A DNA stretch of 11,333 bases. Origin: an uncultured Treponema sp. GTDB taxonomy: Bacteria; Spirochaetota; Spirochaetia; Treponematales; Treponemataceae. Positions 1 through 6,682 of this stretch are shown here, in pieces. The DNA is taken from NCBI GenBank assembly GCA_946611835.1, contig CAMOEE010000070.1, forward strand, positions 1 to 11,333, in the 5' to 3' direction. How positions within the stretch are numbered: position 1 is the stretch's first letter; every line of letters begins with the position of its first letter. The position numbers and the translations under genes are program-made. The notes under the pieces are model-generated. The model did not search any database, had not been told where the DNA came from, and saw only the letters and a list, made by a program, of their open reading frames with translations.

Positions 1-355
1 TAACCTGACGGAATTCCTCTGCTTTCATTTCGAGCATTGGGATTCGTTTGATGATTCCAGCATTGTTTACGAGAATATCGACTACGCCGACATCTTTCTC
101 GATTTTTTTAACTGTTTCCTGAACAGCAGCTTCGTCTGTAACATCACAGATATATCCGTGAACATCTTTGATACCAGCTTCTGCATAGTTCTTGAGACCA
201 TTGTCGAGCTGTTCCTGTCCGCGGTCGTTGAAAACGATTTTTGCGCCAGCTGCAGCGAACGCTTTTGCGATTGCGAAACCGATGCCGTAAGAAGCACCTG
301 TAACCCAAGCAATTTTGCCAGTAAGGTCAAAATCCTTCATTTTGAATTCAGCCAT
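1..355 (-). CDS. Gluconate 5-dehydrogenase-like SDR oxidoreductase (partial, 3' end outside window)
   Basis: This is the first 118 residues of a classical short-chain dehydrogenase; the rest, including the catalytic Ser-Tyr-Lys, lies beyond the left edge. The nucleotide-binding motif TGASYGIG is at residues 19-26, the adenine-ring contact DVT at 71-73 and the structural NNAG at 97-100, followed by IIKRIP. The run ASYGIGFAIAKAF and the NNAGIIKRIP segment are typical of the gluconate 5-dehydrogenase group (IdnO/Gno-like), which interconverts 5-keto-gluconate and gluconate with NAD(P)H in the cytoplasm, and are less typical of FabG. The start is chosen at 355 because a GGAGGA ribosome site (365-370) lies 9 bases upstream; the internal Met at residue 6 has none. 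It has its own promoter and a palindromic possible operator, which suggests substrate-controlled sugar-acid catabolism. SDR identity is firm; substrate rests on family resemblance. Confidence 0.85.
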   Translation of the reverse strand, partial: MAEFKMKDFDLTGKIAWVTGASYGIGFAIAKAFAAAGAKIVFNDRGQEQLDNGLKNYAEAGIKDVHGYICDVTDEAAVQETVKKIEKDVGVVDILVNNAGIIKRIPMLEMKAEEFRQV

Positions 356-382
356 TCTGAAAAATCCTCCAAAATAAATTTA

Positions 383-402
383 GAATTTGGAAAACCAAAT
401 TC
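383..402 (-). promoter_or_regulatory. Perfect 20-bp inverted repeat, candidate operator of the dehydrogenase gene
   Basis: GAATTTGG and CCAAATTC are perfect 8-bp arms around AAAA. The palindrome lies between the predicted transcription start (near 406) and the ribosome site of the dehydrogenase gene, where a repressor would block transcription. The stem is AT-rich with no following T-run, so a terminator is less likely. The cognate regulator is not in the window. Confidence 0.5.
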
Positions 403-412
403 AGCTAGAATA

Positions 413-441
413 AAGATATAAAACAAATCTGTTAAGGTCAA
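413..441 (-). promoter_or_regulatory. Predicted sigma-70 promoter of the dehydrogenase gene
   Basis: On the minus strand TTGACC (436-441) is followed after 17 bases by TATCTT (413-418). The -35 box overlaps the stop codon of the upstream MCP-like gene (438-440), so the dehydrogenase can be expressed separately from that gene. Predicted start is near 406. Confidence 0.5.
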
Positions 442-1985
442 TGTGTTTTTTGCTGTAGGAGGGCAATTTTTTCAGATTCAAGCTCGCTTGCGAAGGCTCC
501 GACTTCAGAATTGAGGCGCATAAAATCCTGCAAATTCTGCTGAATTACGACGCACTTGTTCTGAAAATTGTCCGGGAAGACCGTGAAAGTCTGGAAAGCG
601 TGCTCGATTGTTGATTTGCCATTATTGAGGTCCCCGAAAATCACTTCTTTGTCATTTTTGAGAGAGAGCATTGCTTCATTGTCTCTGGCGATTGAACTTG
701 TGAATTTTTTGAGCATTTCACCGGTATCGTTGATAAAGCTTTCGAGGACTTCCTGCATGTTGTCCAGAGAGGAGTTTGCGGAGTTGATTAGGTTATCCAT
801 GTCAGTGACAGAATCCTGAACTGATTTGATTGCCTCGTTTTTGGAAACTTCGATTTGCTGAAGGATTCGGACATGGTGAAGCCGGTTCATAACAGGACGC
901 AGGCTCTCGAAAACCGAGTAGATTGATTTTGCCCGTGATGTAATACTCTGGCTGCATGCGTGCAGGTCTTTTTGAACAAGATGGTAGTTAGAGAACTCAG
1001 AAATCATTGACTGATACTTTTCGATAACGGAAGAAATTTGTTTTAAAAGATTGTCGTTGCCGAATGCATGGTTATTGAGGAATCGGGACTCGAATTCCAT
1101 GCGGGAGTTGTCGCCCTGGTCAAGAATGTCGATGACCTGTCCCCAGTTCCCCGCAAAAGTCATGCAGTTCTGTGAAAAGATTGAGGAAATCCTTGAGATG
1201 CTGGAATATGCCCTGTCAAAAGCGGAGATTGCGAAATCCAAATCGCTTTGTGGTTTTGTGAAATCAGTACCGCTTTTTTCAAGCTCGCTGAGGGCGGAAG
1301 AGGCCGCTTTAAATTCAGCCTTAATGGCAGCTTTGTCACCGAGAACGGTGCTTGTTTTTTCGATTGAGGGGTAGATTTCGGATACCTGATTTTCGATGCT
1401 TGAAATCACCGGGGTTACATTTGAAATCATGTGCCGGATTTCCGAAGAACATTCTGAATCTTTTGAGGCTATTGTCTTCTGTGTGCTGATTATGCCCGTG
1501 AAGATTGCTTTGAGCGAGTTGATTTGTTCGAGAAGCTCTTTTTCTTCTTCAAAAAGTTTGTCGGAATAGAGGAACATGTCTTTTGAAAGACGCTGCAGGT
1601 TCTCCGTGATTCGGCTGAAGGCAAGTCCTTTTTCGCCCGATTTGACAGATATAACCATAGCGTTGAGGGCAATCAGCTCCATCTGCTCGGAATCTTCTTT
1701 TATTTCGGCAATCATCTTGTCGAGGGATTGGAGGTCTGAGATTTTTTCGTTGAGCTTGTCAAAAATCGGTGTGTATCGTTCGCTGAAACTGGCGGCAGTC
1801 TCACTCGTTTTGGCTCCGGAATCCAGACCTGCCCCAATAGAAGAAATTTCAGTATGAATCTTGCTAAGGACGGAGGGGGCGTTGCGGTTTGTTAGCTGCG
1901 GAAAAAGTAATTCCAGCTGATGAAAAACAGATTCGAATTTTGTGTTGAGGGAATTAAGCTGGGAAAGCGCGGTTGTGACATTCAT
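438..1985 (-). CDS. Soluble MCP-like coiled-coil protein with divergent chemoreceptor hairpin
   Basis: This 515-residue protein is rich in predicted helix and heptad-like patterns and has no signal peptide, transmembrane segment, HAMP or recognisable sensor domain. Residues about 97-135 resemble the signalling tip of methyl-accepting chemotaxis proteins: EQMELIALNAM, then VISVKSGEKGLAF and LQRLS correspond to the canonical QTNLLALNAA, EAARAGExGRGF and VRxLA. By eye alignment the tip Asn (N108) and the Glu of the AGE motif (E118) are kept. The residues equivalent to Tsr E385 and R388 are I112 and K115, so the trimer contact is altered. The motif sits near the N-terminus with about 370 helical residues after it, unlike ordinary receptors. 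It could be a cytoplasmic chemoreceptor-like protein binding CheW/CheA, or a structural relative that no longer signals. The 1985 start has no clear Shine-Dalgarno; no better ATG exists nearby. MCP relationship is probable, function uncertain. Confidence 0.7.
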   Translation of the reverse strand: MNVTTALSQLNSLNTKFESVFHQLELLFPQLTNRNAPSVLSKIHTEISSIGAGLDSGAKTSETAASFSERYTPIFDKLNEKISDLQSLDKMIAEIKEDSEQMELIALNAMVISVKSGEKGLAFSRITENLQRLSKDMFLYSDKLFEEEKELLEQINSLKAIFTGIISTQKTIASKDSECSSEIRHMISNVTPVISSIENQVSEIYPSIEKTSTVLGDKAAIKAEFKAASSALSELEKSGTDFTKPQSDLDFAISAFDRAYSSISRISSIFSQNCMTFAGNWGQVIDILDQGDNSRMEFESRFLNNHAFGNDNLLKQISSVIEKYQSMISEFSNYHLVQKDLHACSQSITSRAKSIYSVFESLRPVMNRLHHVRILQQIEVSKNEAIKSVQDSVTDMDNLINSANSSLDNMQEVLESFINDTGEMLKKFTSSIARDNEAMLSLKNDKEVIFGDLNNGKSTIEHAFQTFTVFPDNFQNKCVVIQQNLQDFMRLNSEVGAFASELESEKIALLQQKTH

Positions 1986-1993
1986 ATCTTAAT

Positions 1994-2021
1994 ATTATAA
2001 GGGCAATTTCACGAAATACAA
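1994..2021 (-). promoter_or_regulatory. Predicted promoter of the MCP-like gene, nearly on top of the start codon
   Basis: On the minus strand TTGTAT (2016-2021), a 16-base spacer and a perfect TATAAT (1994-1999) are present. The -10 box ends only 8 bases before the ATG at 1985, so the message would have almost no leader; this agrees with the absence of a GGAGG-type ribosome site. Confidence 0.45.
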
Positions 2022-2078
2022 TTAAAATTTGGTATTATTCTGTTGGAAAGAAAGAAGATATTTTGTTATCTTTAATGC

Positions 2079-2702
2079 ATGAAGAAAATTTCAGTATTTT
2101 TCACAGTGTCTTTTTTGTTTTTGTTTCTTTCATGCTCAAAGCCGGGTGATTTGACAATCGGGCGGGCGATGAAAGCCTATCAGTCACAGAACTATGAGGA
2201 AGCCCTGAATCTTTTTAATACGGCCCTCGAAGAAGAGACAAATTATTCTCCGGAATTGATTTACAATTTTATTGCGACGATTTATCTGCAGGAAGATGAC
2301 CTGGAGAATGCCGTAATCTATCAGGCAAAGTCCTGCGAGCTTCATCCTGATTACCGGAATCTTGTTTCTCTGGGAATGACATATCATCTTTTGAAGCGGG
2401 ACGATGATGCGGTTCTGGCCTACAAAAAAGCTGTAGAGCTGAACCCGGAAAAAGGCGAAGCTTTGGCAAGTCTCGGCGCTCTCTATTTGGGCCAGGGAAA
2501 ATACACAGAAGCCGTAGAAAACCTGAAAAAAGCCGCCGAATACGAACCAAAAATAGCCGTGATTCATGCGAATCTGGCAGTGGCTTATGCTGCCCAGGGC
2601 AAGACAGAAGAAAGCGAGGCCGAGTTCAAGCGGGCAGAGGAATTAAAGTGTAAAGACCTGGAAGAATTCCGGGAAAGAGCCACCTCTATGCAAAAACAGT
2701 GA
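2079..2702 (+). CDS. TPR-repeat lipoprotein
   Basis: This 207-residue protein begins with a lipoprotein signal (MKK, a hydrophobic Phe/Leu core, FLSC) with the lipidated Cys at position 19. The mature part is almost entirely tetratricopeptide repeats, about five units at roughly 27-57, 59-91, 93-126, 127-160 and 161-194; typical positions are seen in AVLAYKKAVELNPEKGEAL and in ALYLGQGKYTEAVENLKKA. TPR lipoproteins act as scaffolds at the cell envelope; no enzymatic role is visible. The gene is divergent from the MCP-like gene, with 93 bases between them. No close Shine-Dalgarno precedes the ATG; GGAAAGAAAGAAG lies about 20 bases away, and TTGGAA (2043-2048) with TATCTT (2067-2072) could be a promoter that leaves almost no leader. 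The last codons (Ser-Met-Gln-Lys-Gln-stop) belong to a tandem repeat copied again downstream, so the C-terminus was probably altered by that event. Confidence 0.85.
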   Translation: MKKISVFFTVSFLFLFLSCSKPGDLTIGRAMKAYQSQNYEEALNLFNTALEEETNYSPELIYNFIATIYLQEDDLENAVIYQAKSCELHPDYRNLVSLGMTYHLLKRDDDAVLAYKKAVELNPEKGEALASLGALYLGQGKYTEAVENLKKAAEYEPKIAVIHANLAVAYAAQGKTEESEAEFKRAEELKCKDLEEFRERATSMQKQ

Positions 2703-2868
2703 GTCAAGCTTTTGGAAGTGTTAGAAAATGCAAAAAAAACGGTCGGAAGCGAGGTTGCGACACAAATCCACTTGAACTCTATGCAAAAACAGTGAGTCAA
2801 GCTTTTGAACAGTAGGGAAAATGCAAAAAAATGGCTGGAGTCGTGGTTCTGACTAAAACTCGCTTGAA
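2684..2868. repeat. Imperfect tandem repeat (93 + 92 bp) overlapping the TPR gene stop
   Basis: Unit 1 is 2684-2776 and unit 2 is 2777-2868. The first 31 bases are identical in both, starting CTCTATGCAAAAACAGTGAG; the remainder matches at roughly two thirds of positions with one gap, including a shared GAAAATGC plus A-run, GGTT and CTTGAA. Unit 1 carries the last five sense codons and stop of the TPR gene; unit 2 repeats these outside any gene. Unit 2 ends inside the loop of the hairpin at 2824-2920, so unit 1 holds only the left half of a similar element. Confidence 0.8.
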
Positions 2869-2924
2869 CTTGTTCACCGCGAGTTTGTAGGCAGGTTCAC
2901 GACGGGAAGCCATTTTTTTGTTTT
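2824..2924 (+). terminator. Long nested hairpin with T-run, probable terminator or hairpin repeat element
   Basis: Four nested complementary pairs are visible: CAAAAAAATGGCT (2824-2836) with AGCCATTTTTTTG (2908-2920); TCGTG (2841-2845) with CACGA (2898-2902); AAACTCGC (2856-2863) with GCGAGTTT (2879-2886); TGAAC (2865-2869) with GTTCA (2872-2876). The right arm contains seven T and is followed by G and four T. It lies between the TPR gene and the tetR promoter, so it would separate the two transcription units. Its size and complexity exceed a simple rho-independent terminator, and it may be a mobile hairpin-type repeat. Confidence 0.65.
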
Positions 2925-2957
2925 AGGCGAATAATCCCACAAAAACAAGATTCGCTG

Positions 2958-2986
2958 TTGACATGTTACCGAATGTTCGGTATATT
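2958..2986 (+). promoter_or_regulatory. Strong sigma-70 promoter of the efflux operon
   Basis: A perfect TTGACA (2958-2963), a 17-base spacer and TATATT (2981-2986) give a near-consensus promoter with predicted start near 2993. The spacer is occupied by operator 1, and operator 2 covers the start site. No comparable promoter is seen between the six downstream genes, so it probably drives the whole tetR-efflux operon. Confidence 0.85.
2967..2982. promoter_or_regulatory. TetR-type operator 1
   Basis: TACCGAA-TG-TTCGGTA is a perfect 7-bp inverted repeat with a 2-base centre. It fills the spacer between the -35 and -10 boxes, so a bound regulator would exclude RNA polymerase. It is the probable autoregulatory site of the adjacent TetR-family protein. 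Confidence 0.8.
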
Positions 2987-2989
2987 CTT

Positions 2990-3009
2990 GTTACCGTCTG
3001 TTCGGTAAC
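2990..3009. promoter_or_regulatory. TetR-type operator 2
   Basis: GTTACCG-TCTGTT-CGGTAAC has perfect 7-bp arms and shares TACCG...GTTCGGTA with operator 1. Its centre is 25 bp downstream of operator 1, and it covers the predicted transcription start up to three bases before the ATG at 3013. Two similar sites match a regulator with two DNA-binding domains per chain. Confidence 0.75.
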
Positions 3010-3012
3010 ACT

Positions 3013-4266
3013 ATGGCAAGAAGCGAAAATTCAAAACCAACAAAAGAACTTATTCTCGATGCGGCGTTTTCCTTTCTGGAACAGCCACGCTACACCTCAT
3101 TTTCGATGAACGAGCTGGCCGCAAAAGTAGGAATCACAAAGCCTGCGATTTACCGTCATTTTGCGAGTAAAGATGTGCTTCTTGATGCCATGGAGAACCG
3201 AATTGTGGATAATATGTCGGTCTTCTTAAAAGAAATTTCTTCTTCGGACAGGCTGATTGCGAAAAAATCTCTGGCAGGTCTCATTGACTACTTTATCAAA
3301 AATCCTACCCACATCAATTATTTTATCGCGCAGATGTCATCCACCCCGAACTACGAGGAGCTGCTTTACAAGAAACTTTACGAGCGGGATGTCTCATTTG
3401 AGAAGGCTGATAACGGGAATGCCTATCTCGAAAGCTTCCGCAAGGACATGTGCAGGTTTTCCCAGCATGTTTATTGCGGAATGACGATTTTTTATTTCGT
3501 GAAGGTTCTAGAGCGGCTGAGAAAGTGCGGAAAAATTAAAGAAACCCCCGAAAATTTCGGCGGCAAAATCGTAAATCTTATGATGGAAGGTCTTTCCGGC
3601 AACACAAAAGAAAATGATGCCTTTCATCCTGGAAAAATTTCCGAAGAGAGGAAGAAAGAACTTATAGACCTGTGCCAGATTGAAGAAAAAGTCTTCCCCG
3701 AAGAAAACAGAATCTTCACTGCGCTGGCTGCGGTAATCGAAAAATACAAGGTGCCGGGTGTTACGGTCGAACGGATTGCGACGGAACTGGGAATGGCAAA
3801 AAGCTCCCTCTACGAGTATTTTGAAAACAAAAATCAGATGATAAAAACTCTGGTCAACAAGGAATTGCAGCTTTTGCAGACGATTATTATCGAGAATTCC
3901 GTTGAGGCTAGGGATTTTACGGAATATGTTTATGTCCTCATGGTGAGCGAGCTGGAGTATTTTACTCACCGTCCGTCGATTATCCCGATTTGCGGCTGGC
4001 TTCTGATGGGCGGCGAGGACATTTCAAAAAGCAAAATTGAGGATTGTGAAGTTGAGGGCGAGGCTTCACCCTGGGAAAAACGGCTCCCTGACAGGGGAAC
4101 ATCGCCGGATCTTGGCTTTCCTTATCAGGCGGATGTAATCACAGGCTGGATAAAATGCCTGCCGCTTGCATTTCTGGTTGAGGCGAAGGGAAAAAATCTC
4201 AGTATTGAACAACGCATGGAAGGGTTCATGCACACGATAGATTACATCTTGAATGGAATCAAATGA
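3013..4266 (+). CDS. Tandem double-domain TetR/AcrR-family transcriptional regulator
   Basis: The chain has 417 residues, about twice the usual 190-220 for the family. The first TetR helix-turn-helix is at about 10-57 (ending GITKPAIYRHF) followed by a helical ligand-binding region to about 205. A second complete TetR unit starts near 230, with its helix-turn-helix at about 252-270 (VERIATELGMAKSSLYEYF) and a second ligand-binding region to the end. It therefore looks like two fused TetR monomers, able to act as a pseudo-dimer or as a dimer contacting four half-sites. Two palindromes in its own promoter indicate autorepression, and position as first gene indicates control of the efflux genes. 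There is no Shine-Dalgarno before the ATG, so translation is probably weak, suiting a repressor. Residues about 348-370 form a Pro/Gly/charged stretch that may be an insertion. Family assignment is firm; ligand unknown. Confidence 0.9.
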   Translation: MARSENSKPTKELILDAAFSFLEQPRYTSFSMNELAAKVGITKPAIYRHFASKDVLLDAMENRIVDNMSVFLKEISSSDRLIAKKSLAGLIDYFIKNPTHINYFIAQMSSTPNYEELLYKKLYERDVSFEKADNGNAYLESFRKDMCRFSQHVYCGMTIFYFVKVLERLRKCGKIKETPENFGGKIVNLMMEGLSGNTKENDAFHPGKISEERKKELIDLCQIEEKVFPEENRIFTALAAVIEKYKVPGVTVERIATELGMAKSSLYEYFENKNQMIKTLVNKELQLLQTIIIENSVEARDFTEYVYVLMVSELEYFTHRPSIIPICGWLLMGGEDISKSKIEDCEVEGEASPWEKRLPDRGTSPDLGFPYQADVITGWIKCLPLAFLVEAKGKNLSIEQRMEGFMHTIDYILNGIK

Positions 4267-4315
4267 AAATGCGGAATGCATGATTCAGAATTCCTAATTA
4301 TGGAGGAAAATGTAG

Positions 4316-5740
4316 ATGAAAAAGATTTTTGCTCTGATTTTGATTGGATTTACGGCAGCAGCTTTCGCTCAGGAAGCTAAACCTGCGGAATCCGAGGCCA
4401 AATCTGAGGTCGTAACTCTTTCGATTGATGAGGCTGTGGAATATGCACTCAAAAACAGCCGCACGCTCAAAAGCAACGATATAGACCTTGAATTGAAGGC
4501 TCGGGCTTCAAAATATTCATGGAATGTTTTTTTGCCAAATGTTCAGGCGAGCGGAACTATGAGCCGTGCGAGTGAATATAATCCTTCTTCAGCAGTAACG
4601 ACGGCTGCCATAAACGGTGCGCTTTTGAAGAACAATTTGTACAATACACTTCCTGTAAAAACAGATTACGACAAGGAAGAAGACCGCTGGTCAACTGTTG
4701 GAAATATTTCTGCCAGCTGGACTTTCACTCCGGCGTATATCGCAAAAATCAAGGTTGCTAAGGCTCAGTATGAGGCAGGAAAAGTTTCCTGGGAGCAGAG
4801 CCAGAATGAGACAATAACTAACATCAAAAAATTGTATTACGGACTTCTTTTGCAGCAGGAAAACCTTAAAATCAAAAAGACAACTCTGGAAAATGCCCGC
4901 CAGCGAATGAATCAGGCGGCCACTAACTTCAATAACGGCTCAATCCCGGAAATCCAGTATTTGCAGACCCAGGTAAACTACGAGAACACAAAGCCTGAGG
5001 TTGATAGTGCGGAACAGGCTTTTGTTCAGCAGATGGACTTGTTCGCTTTTATGATTGGTATGCCGGTCGGAACAAAAATCGAGCTTACAAGCACAATCGA
5101 GCCTCAGTTTGTCGATGTTAACAGCGAGGAGCTTTTGCAGAAATACGCAGACAATGACTTGCAGATTCAGGCTCTCAAAAAGAATATGTCTGCGGCAAAA
5201 CTTGGAATCAGCGCTTCAGAGCTTGCGACATGGCTTCCGGTTCTTTCATTGAACTATTCCTGGCAGCCTGTCTATATTGGTTCTGAGGGTGCCTGGCATT
5301 TCTACAAAGATTTGGGTTCGGACGAAAAATGGTACGATTCAGGAAGCCTTTCTTTGACCCTGGCCTGGAACATCACGAACATGCTTCCATGGTCATCTAA
5401 CCGCCAGCAAGTCAAGGACTACAGACAGCAACTCAAACAGCTGGAGCTTTCAATCGAAACTCTCAAAGAGAATCAGAAAGTTCAGGTGCGAAAGGCTGTT
5501 GATACCCTCAATCAGGCCCGCGAGCAGATTGACGCCATGGGGCGAAATGTAAGCCTTGCGCAGAGAGCTTACGATATGACAGCCCGCTCTTACCGAAACG
5601 GTACGACGGAGCTTCTTGACTTGCGTGATGCCGAAACTTCCCTCAATCAGGCTAAGCTCGGCTTAATCAACCAGAAATTCCAGTACATCTCGGCTTTGAT
5701 GGACCTGGAAAATACTCTCAATACGAAATTGACTAAATAA
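4316..5740 (+). CDS. TolC-family outer-membrane efflux channel
   Basis: This 474-residue protein starts with a signal peptide (MKKIFALILIGFTAAAFA, cleavage likely after Ala18). Two outer-membrane-efflux repeats follow, roughly 36-250 and 275-474. Family features are LSIDEAVEYALKNSRTLK at the N-terminus, long amphipathic helices, and the C-terminal part RSYRNGTTELLDLRDAETSLNQA, which corresponds to the second-repeat motif of TolC/BesC-type proteins. It should trimerise into the outer-membrane and periplasmic exit duct for the pump encoded downstream. GGAGG (4302-4306) lies 9 bases before the ATG. It follows tetR by 49 bases with no promoter or terminator visible, and precedes the adaptor by 13 bases. 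The channel-adaptor-pump order matches besC-besA-besB of Borrelia. Confidence 0.92.
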   Translation: MKKIFALILIGFTAAAFAQEAKPAESEAKSEVVTLSIDEAVEYALKNSRTLKSNDIDLELKARASKYSWNVFLPNVQASGTMSRASEYNPSSAVTTAAINGALLKNNLYNTLPVKTDYDKEEDRWSTVGNISASWTFTPAYIAKIKVAKAQYEAGKVSWEQSQNETITNIKKLYYGLLLQQENLKIKKTTLENARQRMNQAATNFNNGSIPEIQYLQTQVNYENTKPEVDSAEQAFVQQMDLFAFMIGMPVGTKIELTSTIEPQFVDVNSEELLQKYADNDLQIQALKKNMSAAKLGISASELATWLPVLSLNYSWQPVYIGSEGAWHFYKDLGSDEKWYDSGSLSLTLAWNITNMLPWSSNRQQVKDYRQQLKQLELSIETLKENQKVQVRKAVDTLNQAREQIDAMGRNVSLAQRAYDMTARSYRNGTTELLDLRDAETSLNQAKLGLINQKFQYISALMDLENTLNTKLTK

Positions 5741-5753
5741 ACTGGAGGAAAAT

Positions 5754-6674
5754 ATGAAAAGATCAGCAAAAGCAGTAGTGACAATCGCTTCAATGGCTGC
5801 GGCATTCACTTTTATGAGCTGCGGACCTAAAAAAGCGGCTAACGAAGAAGAAAAAGAGGTTGAGACACTTTATGCGGTCTCTACATACAAAACCGTTAAG
5901 GGAAATCTTGATGATTATCTCGAATTCGGTGGTGATGTGGCTTCTGTAAACGAGGTCATGGTTTTGCCGGATCAGGGTGGAAAAATCACCAATATTCTTG
6001 TTAAGGTCGGTGAAATGGTCAAAAAAGATCAGGTAATCGCCTATGTAAACCCCCTTCGTGCAGGCGTTGTTTATAACGACAGTCCGGTAAAGGCTCCGAT
6101 TTCAGGCCGCATCACTTCGCTCCCGGTAACTGTCGGCTCAACTGTCTCTCAGTCTTCTTCTGTAGCAAAAGTTGCCCGCACGGATGAGCTTGAAATTCGA
6201 ATCAATATTGCAGAGCGTTTCATCAGCCGAATTACAAACGGCCAGAGCGCAACAGTCACATTTGACGCATATCCCAGCGTAGTTTTCGGGGCAAAAGTTT
6301 TTGAAGTCAGCCCTGTCCTTGACACTTCAACCCGAACCATGGGCGTAAAACTCCGCCTCAATCCCCCGGATTCAAGGGTAAAAGTCGGTATGTACGGTCG
6401 TGTACGCCTTGTAACAGACAGCGTTAAAAATGCCATTGTCCTCCCTTCTTCTGCCCTCGTTACCAGAGAAGGAAAAGATTATGTTTTTGTCATCACCAGC
6501 CCTAAATCTGGCAAAAATGCAGCTGTGGTCGGCCTCAAGCCTGTAACAAAGGGCATTTCGGTTGACAATAATGTTGAAATCACAAAGGGGCTTGAAATCG
6601 GTGAGGAAGTCGTTATCAAAGGCCAGACTCTTCTCAACGACGGCTCAAAAGTTAATGTCGTTTCATCTAAATAG
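5754..6674 (+). CDS. RND periplasmic adaptor (membrane-fusion protein), hairpin-less lipoprotein
   Basis: The 306-residue protein has a lipoprotein signal (FMSC, lipidated Cys23), so it should be anchored in the inner membrane facing the periplasm. The two halves of the lipoyl domain are at about 69-98 (GKITNILVKVGEMVKKDQVIAYV) and 110-141 (VKAPISGRITSLPVTVGSTV). They are separated by only some 12 residues, so the coiled-coil alpha-hairpin that usually contacts TolC is absent. The beta-barrel (about 145-222) and membrane-proximal domain (225-306, INxPxxAL-like VLPSSALV) follow. BesA of Borrelia is a known adaptor with the same absence. GGAGG (5744-5748) precedes the ATG closely, and the pump gene begins 8 bases after its stop. 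Confidence 0.9.
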   Translation: MKRSAKAVVTIASMAAAFTFMSCGPKKAANEEEKEVETLYAVSTYKTVKGNLDDYLEFGGDVASVNEVMVLPDQGGKITNILVKVGEMVKKDQVIAYVNPLRAGVVYNDSPVKAPISGRITSLPVTVGSTVSQSSSVAKVARTDELEIRINIAERFISRITNGQSATVTFDAYPSVVFGAKVFEVSPVLDTSTRTMGVKLRLNPPDSRVKVGMYGRVRLVTDSVKNAIVLPSSALVTREGKDYVFVITSPKSGKNAAVVGLKPVTKGISVDNNVEITKGLEIGEEVVIKGQTLLNDGSKVNVVSSK

Positions 6675-6682
6675 GAGATTTT

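Noticed and set aside
2184..2567. Open frames on the minus strand inside the TPR gene
   Set aside because: They mirror the TPR repeats in the antisense direction and have no ribosome site or domain.
2927..2955. GCGAAT...ATTCGC inverted repeat upstream of the tetR promoter
   Set aside because: Six-base arms with a 17-base loop in AT-rich DNA are expected by chance, and there is no link to the operator motif.
4267..4315. Possible separate promoter or operator between tetR and the tolC-like gene
   Set aside because: No paired -35/-10 boxes or TetR-type palindrome could be found; only the ribosome site is convincing.
5591..5603. TACCG-AAA-CGGTA inside the tolC-like gene, resembling the tetR operators
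   Set aside because: The arms are only 5 bp, the spacing (3) matches neither operator, and it is deep inside coding sequence with no promoter; probably chance.
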